5,052 nt of DNA from an uncultured Lachnospiraceae bacterium (GTDB taxonomy: Bacteria; Bacillota; Clostridia; Lachnospirales; Lachnospiraceae). The position numbers and the translations under genes are program-made. This document shows, one piece after another, positions 4,701-5,052 of the stretch (position 1 is its first letter; each line of letters begins with the position of its first letter). Where the stretch lies: positions 1 to 5,052 of the forward strand of contig CAJTZB010000177.1 in NCBI GenBank assembly GCA_910583815.1. Reading direction: 5' to 3'. The notes beneath the pieces were generated by a model. The model was not told the DNA's origin. It saw nothing but the letters and a program-made list of their open reading frames with translations, and made no database searches.

Positions 4701-5052
4701 TTACTTGATCTGTTCAACATGAGTTCTTAAAAAATCGAAATACTTTTGTCCATCATCCTCTCCATTCCCATCAGCCTCAAATATTTCCCTTCCATCCATC
4801 ATATAAGCTCGAAGCAAGTATTCTGTAGCGTTCTTCTCATCTCCAAGTTCTAAGCAGCATTCTCCCAGGCGAAGCATAATAAACGGATTTCCATATCCGC
4901 CGCCGCTCAAATTCCCTCGTGCTTTGTCAAAACATTCATGCGCTTGCAGAAACATTCTTTTTTTGAAATAAACATCCCCAATAGCAGCTAAAAACCATAG
5001 CGTCGGTGTACAGATGGAAACACGCCTCAACCCATGTGATTTCAGGCATTTT
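4701..5052 (-). CDS. C-terminal part of a TPR-like protein, 5' end outside the window
   Basis: The frame is open from the right edge of the window to TAA at 4701-4703. The TTG at 5030 is internal: codons upstream of it (KCLKSHG) stay open, so the true start lies beyond base 5052. The visible 117 residues show two TPR-like helix pairs. One runs W-x2-L-A-A-I-G-D-V-Y-F...A-H-E-C-F-D-K-A (about 4997-4920), the other P-F-I-M-L-R-L-G-E-C...A-T-E-Y-L-L-R-A (about 4886-4806). An acidic stretch and the ending KYFDFLRTHVEQIK follow. TPR repeats are protein-binding scaffolds, and this protein is probably cytosolic as far as seen. Similar-looking small TPR proteins occur near polymorphic toxins as immunity proteins, but nothing here proves that role. 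The gene lies 38 bases upstream of the chitinase gene and may share its transcript. No specific function is assigned. Confidence 0.75.
   Translation of the reverse strand, partial: KCLKSHGLRRVSICTPTLWFLAAIGDVYFKKRMFLQAHECFDKARGNLSGGGYGNPFIMLRLGECCLELGDEKNATEYLLRAYMMDGREIFEADGNGEDDGQKYFDFLRTHVEQIK

Noticed and set aside
4701..5030. Complete 109-codon gene starting at TTG 5030
   Set aside because: The frame stays open upstream to the window edge, no ribosome binding site precedes the TTG, and the first TPR helix lies close after it. It is a truncated larger gene.

Overview
The window looks like chromosomal DNA of a Clostridia-class Bacillota, most plausibly a Lachnospiraceae-type gut bacterium. 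This is inferred from strong AGGAGG-type ribosome binding sites, moderate-to-low GC, a short AroE, an XRE regulator with a membrane tail, and a methyltransferase of a type I associate with that group. No marker gene here fixes the genus.

Layout. Bases 1-259 hold no convincing gene. They contain a hairpin-rich segment (1-90), a second imperfect copy of part of it (195-221), and the leader of aroE. Two genes follow on the plus strand: aroE (260-1039, shikimate dehydrogenase) and a class I SAM-dependent methyltransferase (1121-1936) that an in-frame TAA interrupts at codon 24. A shared stem-loop at 1913-1954 separates these from the minus-strand genes, which converge on it. In transcription order these are a TPR-like protein entering from the right edge (5052-4701, 5' end missing), a membrane-anchored or secreted GH18 chitinase-like hydrolase with a CBM5/12 chitin-binding module (4662-3238), an XRE-type regulator with two C-terminal membrane segments (3109-2600), and a membrane-anchored extracytoplasmic protein of unknown function (2590-1958).

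How the genes relate. AroE is a housekeeping enzyme of aromatic amino-acid synthesis and has no pathway partner in the window. The XRE regulator and the 210-residue anchored protein are tightly coupled: 9 bases apart, with the second gene's ribosome binding site touching the first gene's stop codon. They are probably one two-gene unit with a membrane-linked regulatory role. The chitinase follows the TPR gene after 38 bases and may be co-transcribed with it. The methyltransferase looks like a recently broken gene, since its reading frame is otherwise intact.

No clearly new multi-gene system is visible. The points most worth a second look are the nonsense codon in the methyltransferase, the XRE/anchored-protein pair with a candidate operator arrangement, the structured repeats before aroE, the unusual cofactor loop of AroE, and the repeat-built polypurine linker of the chitinase.
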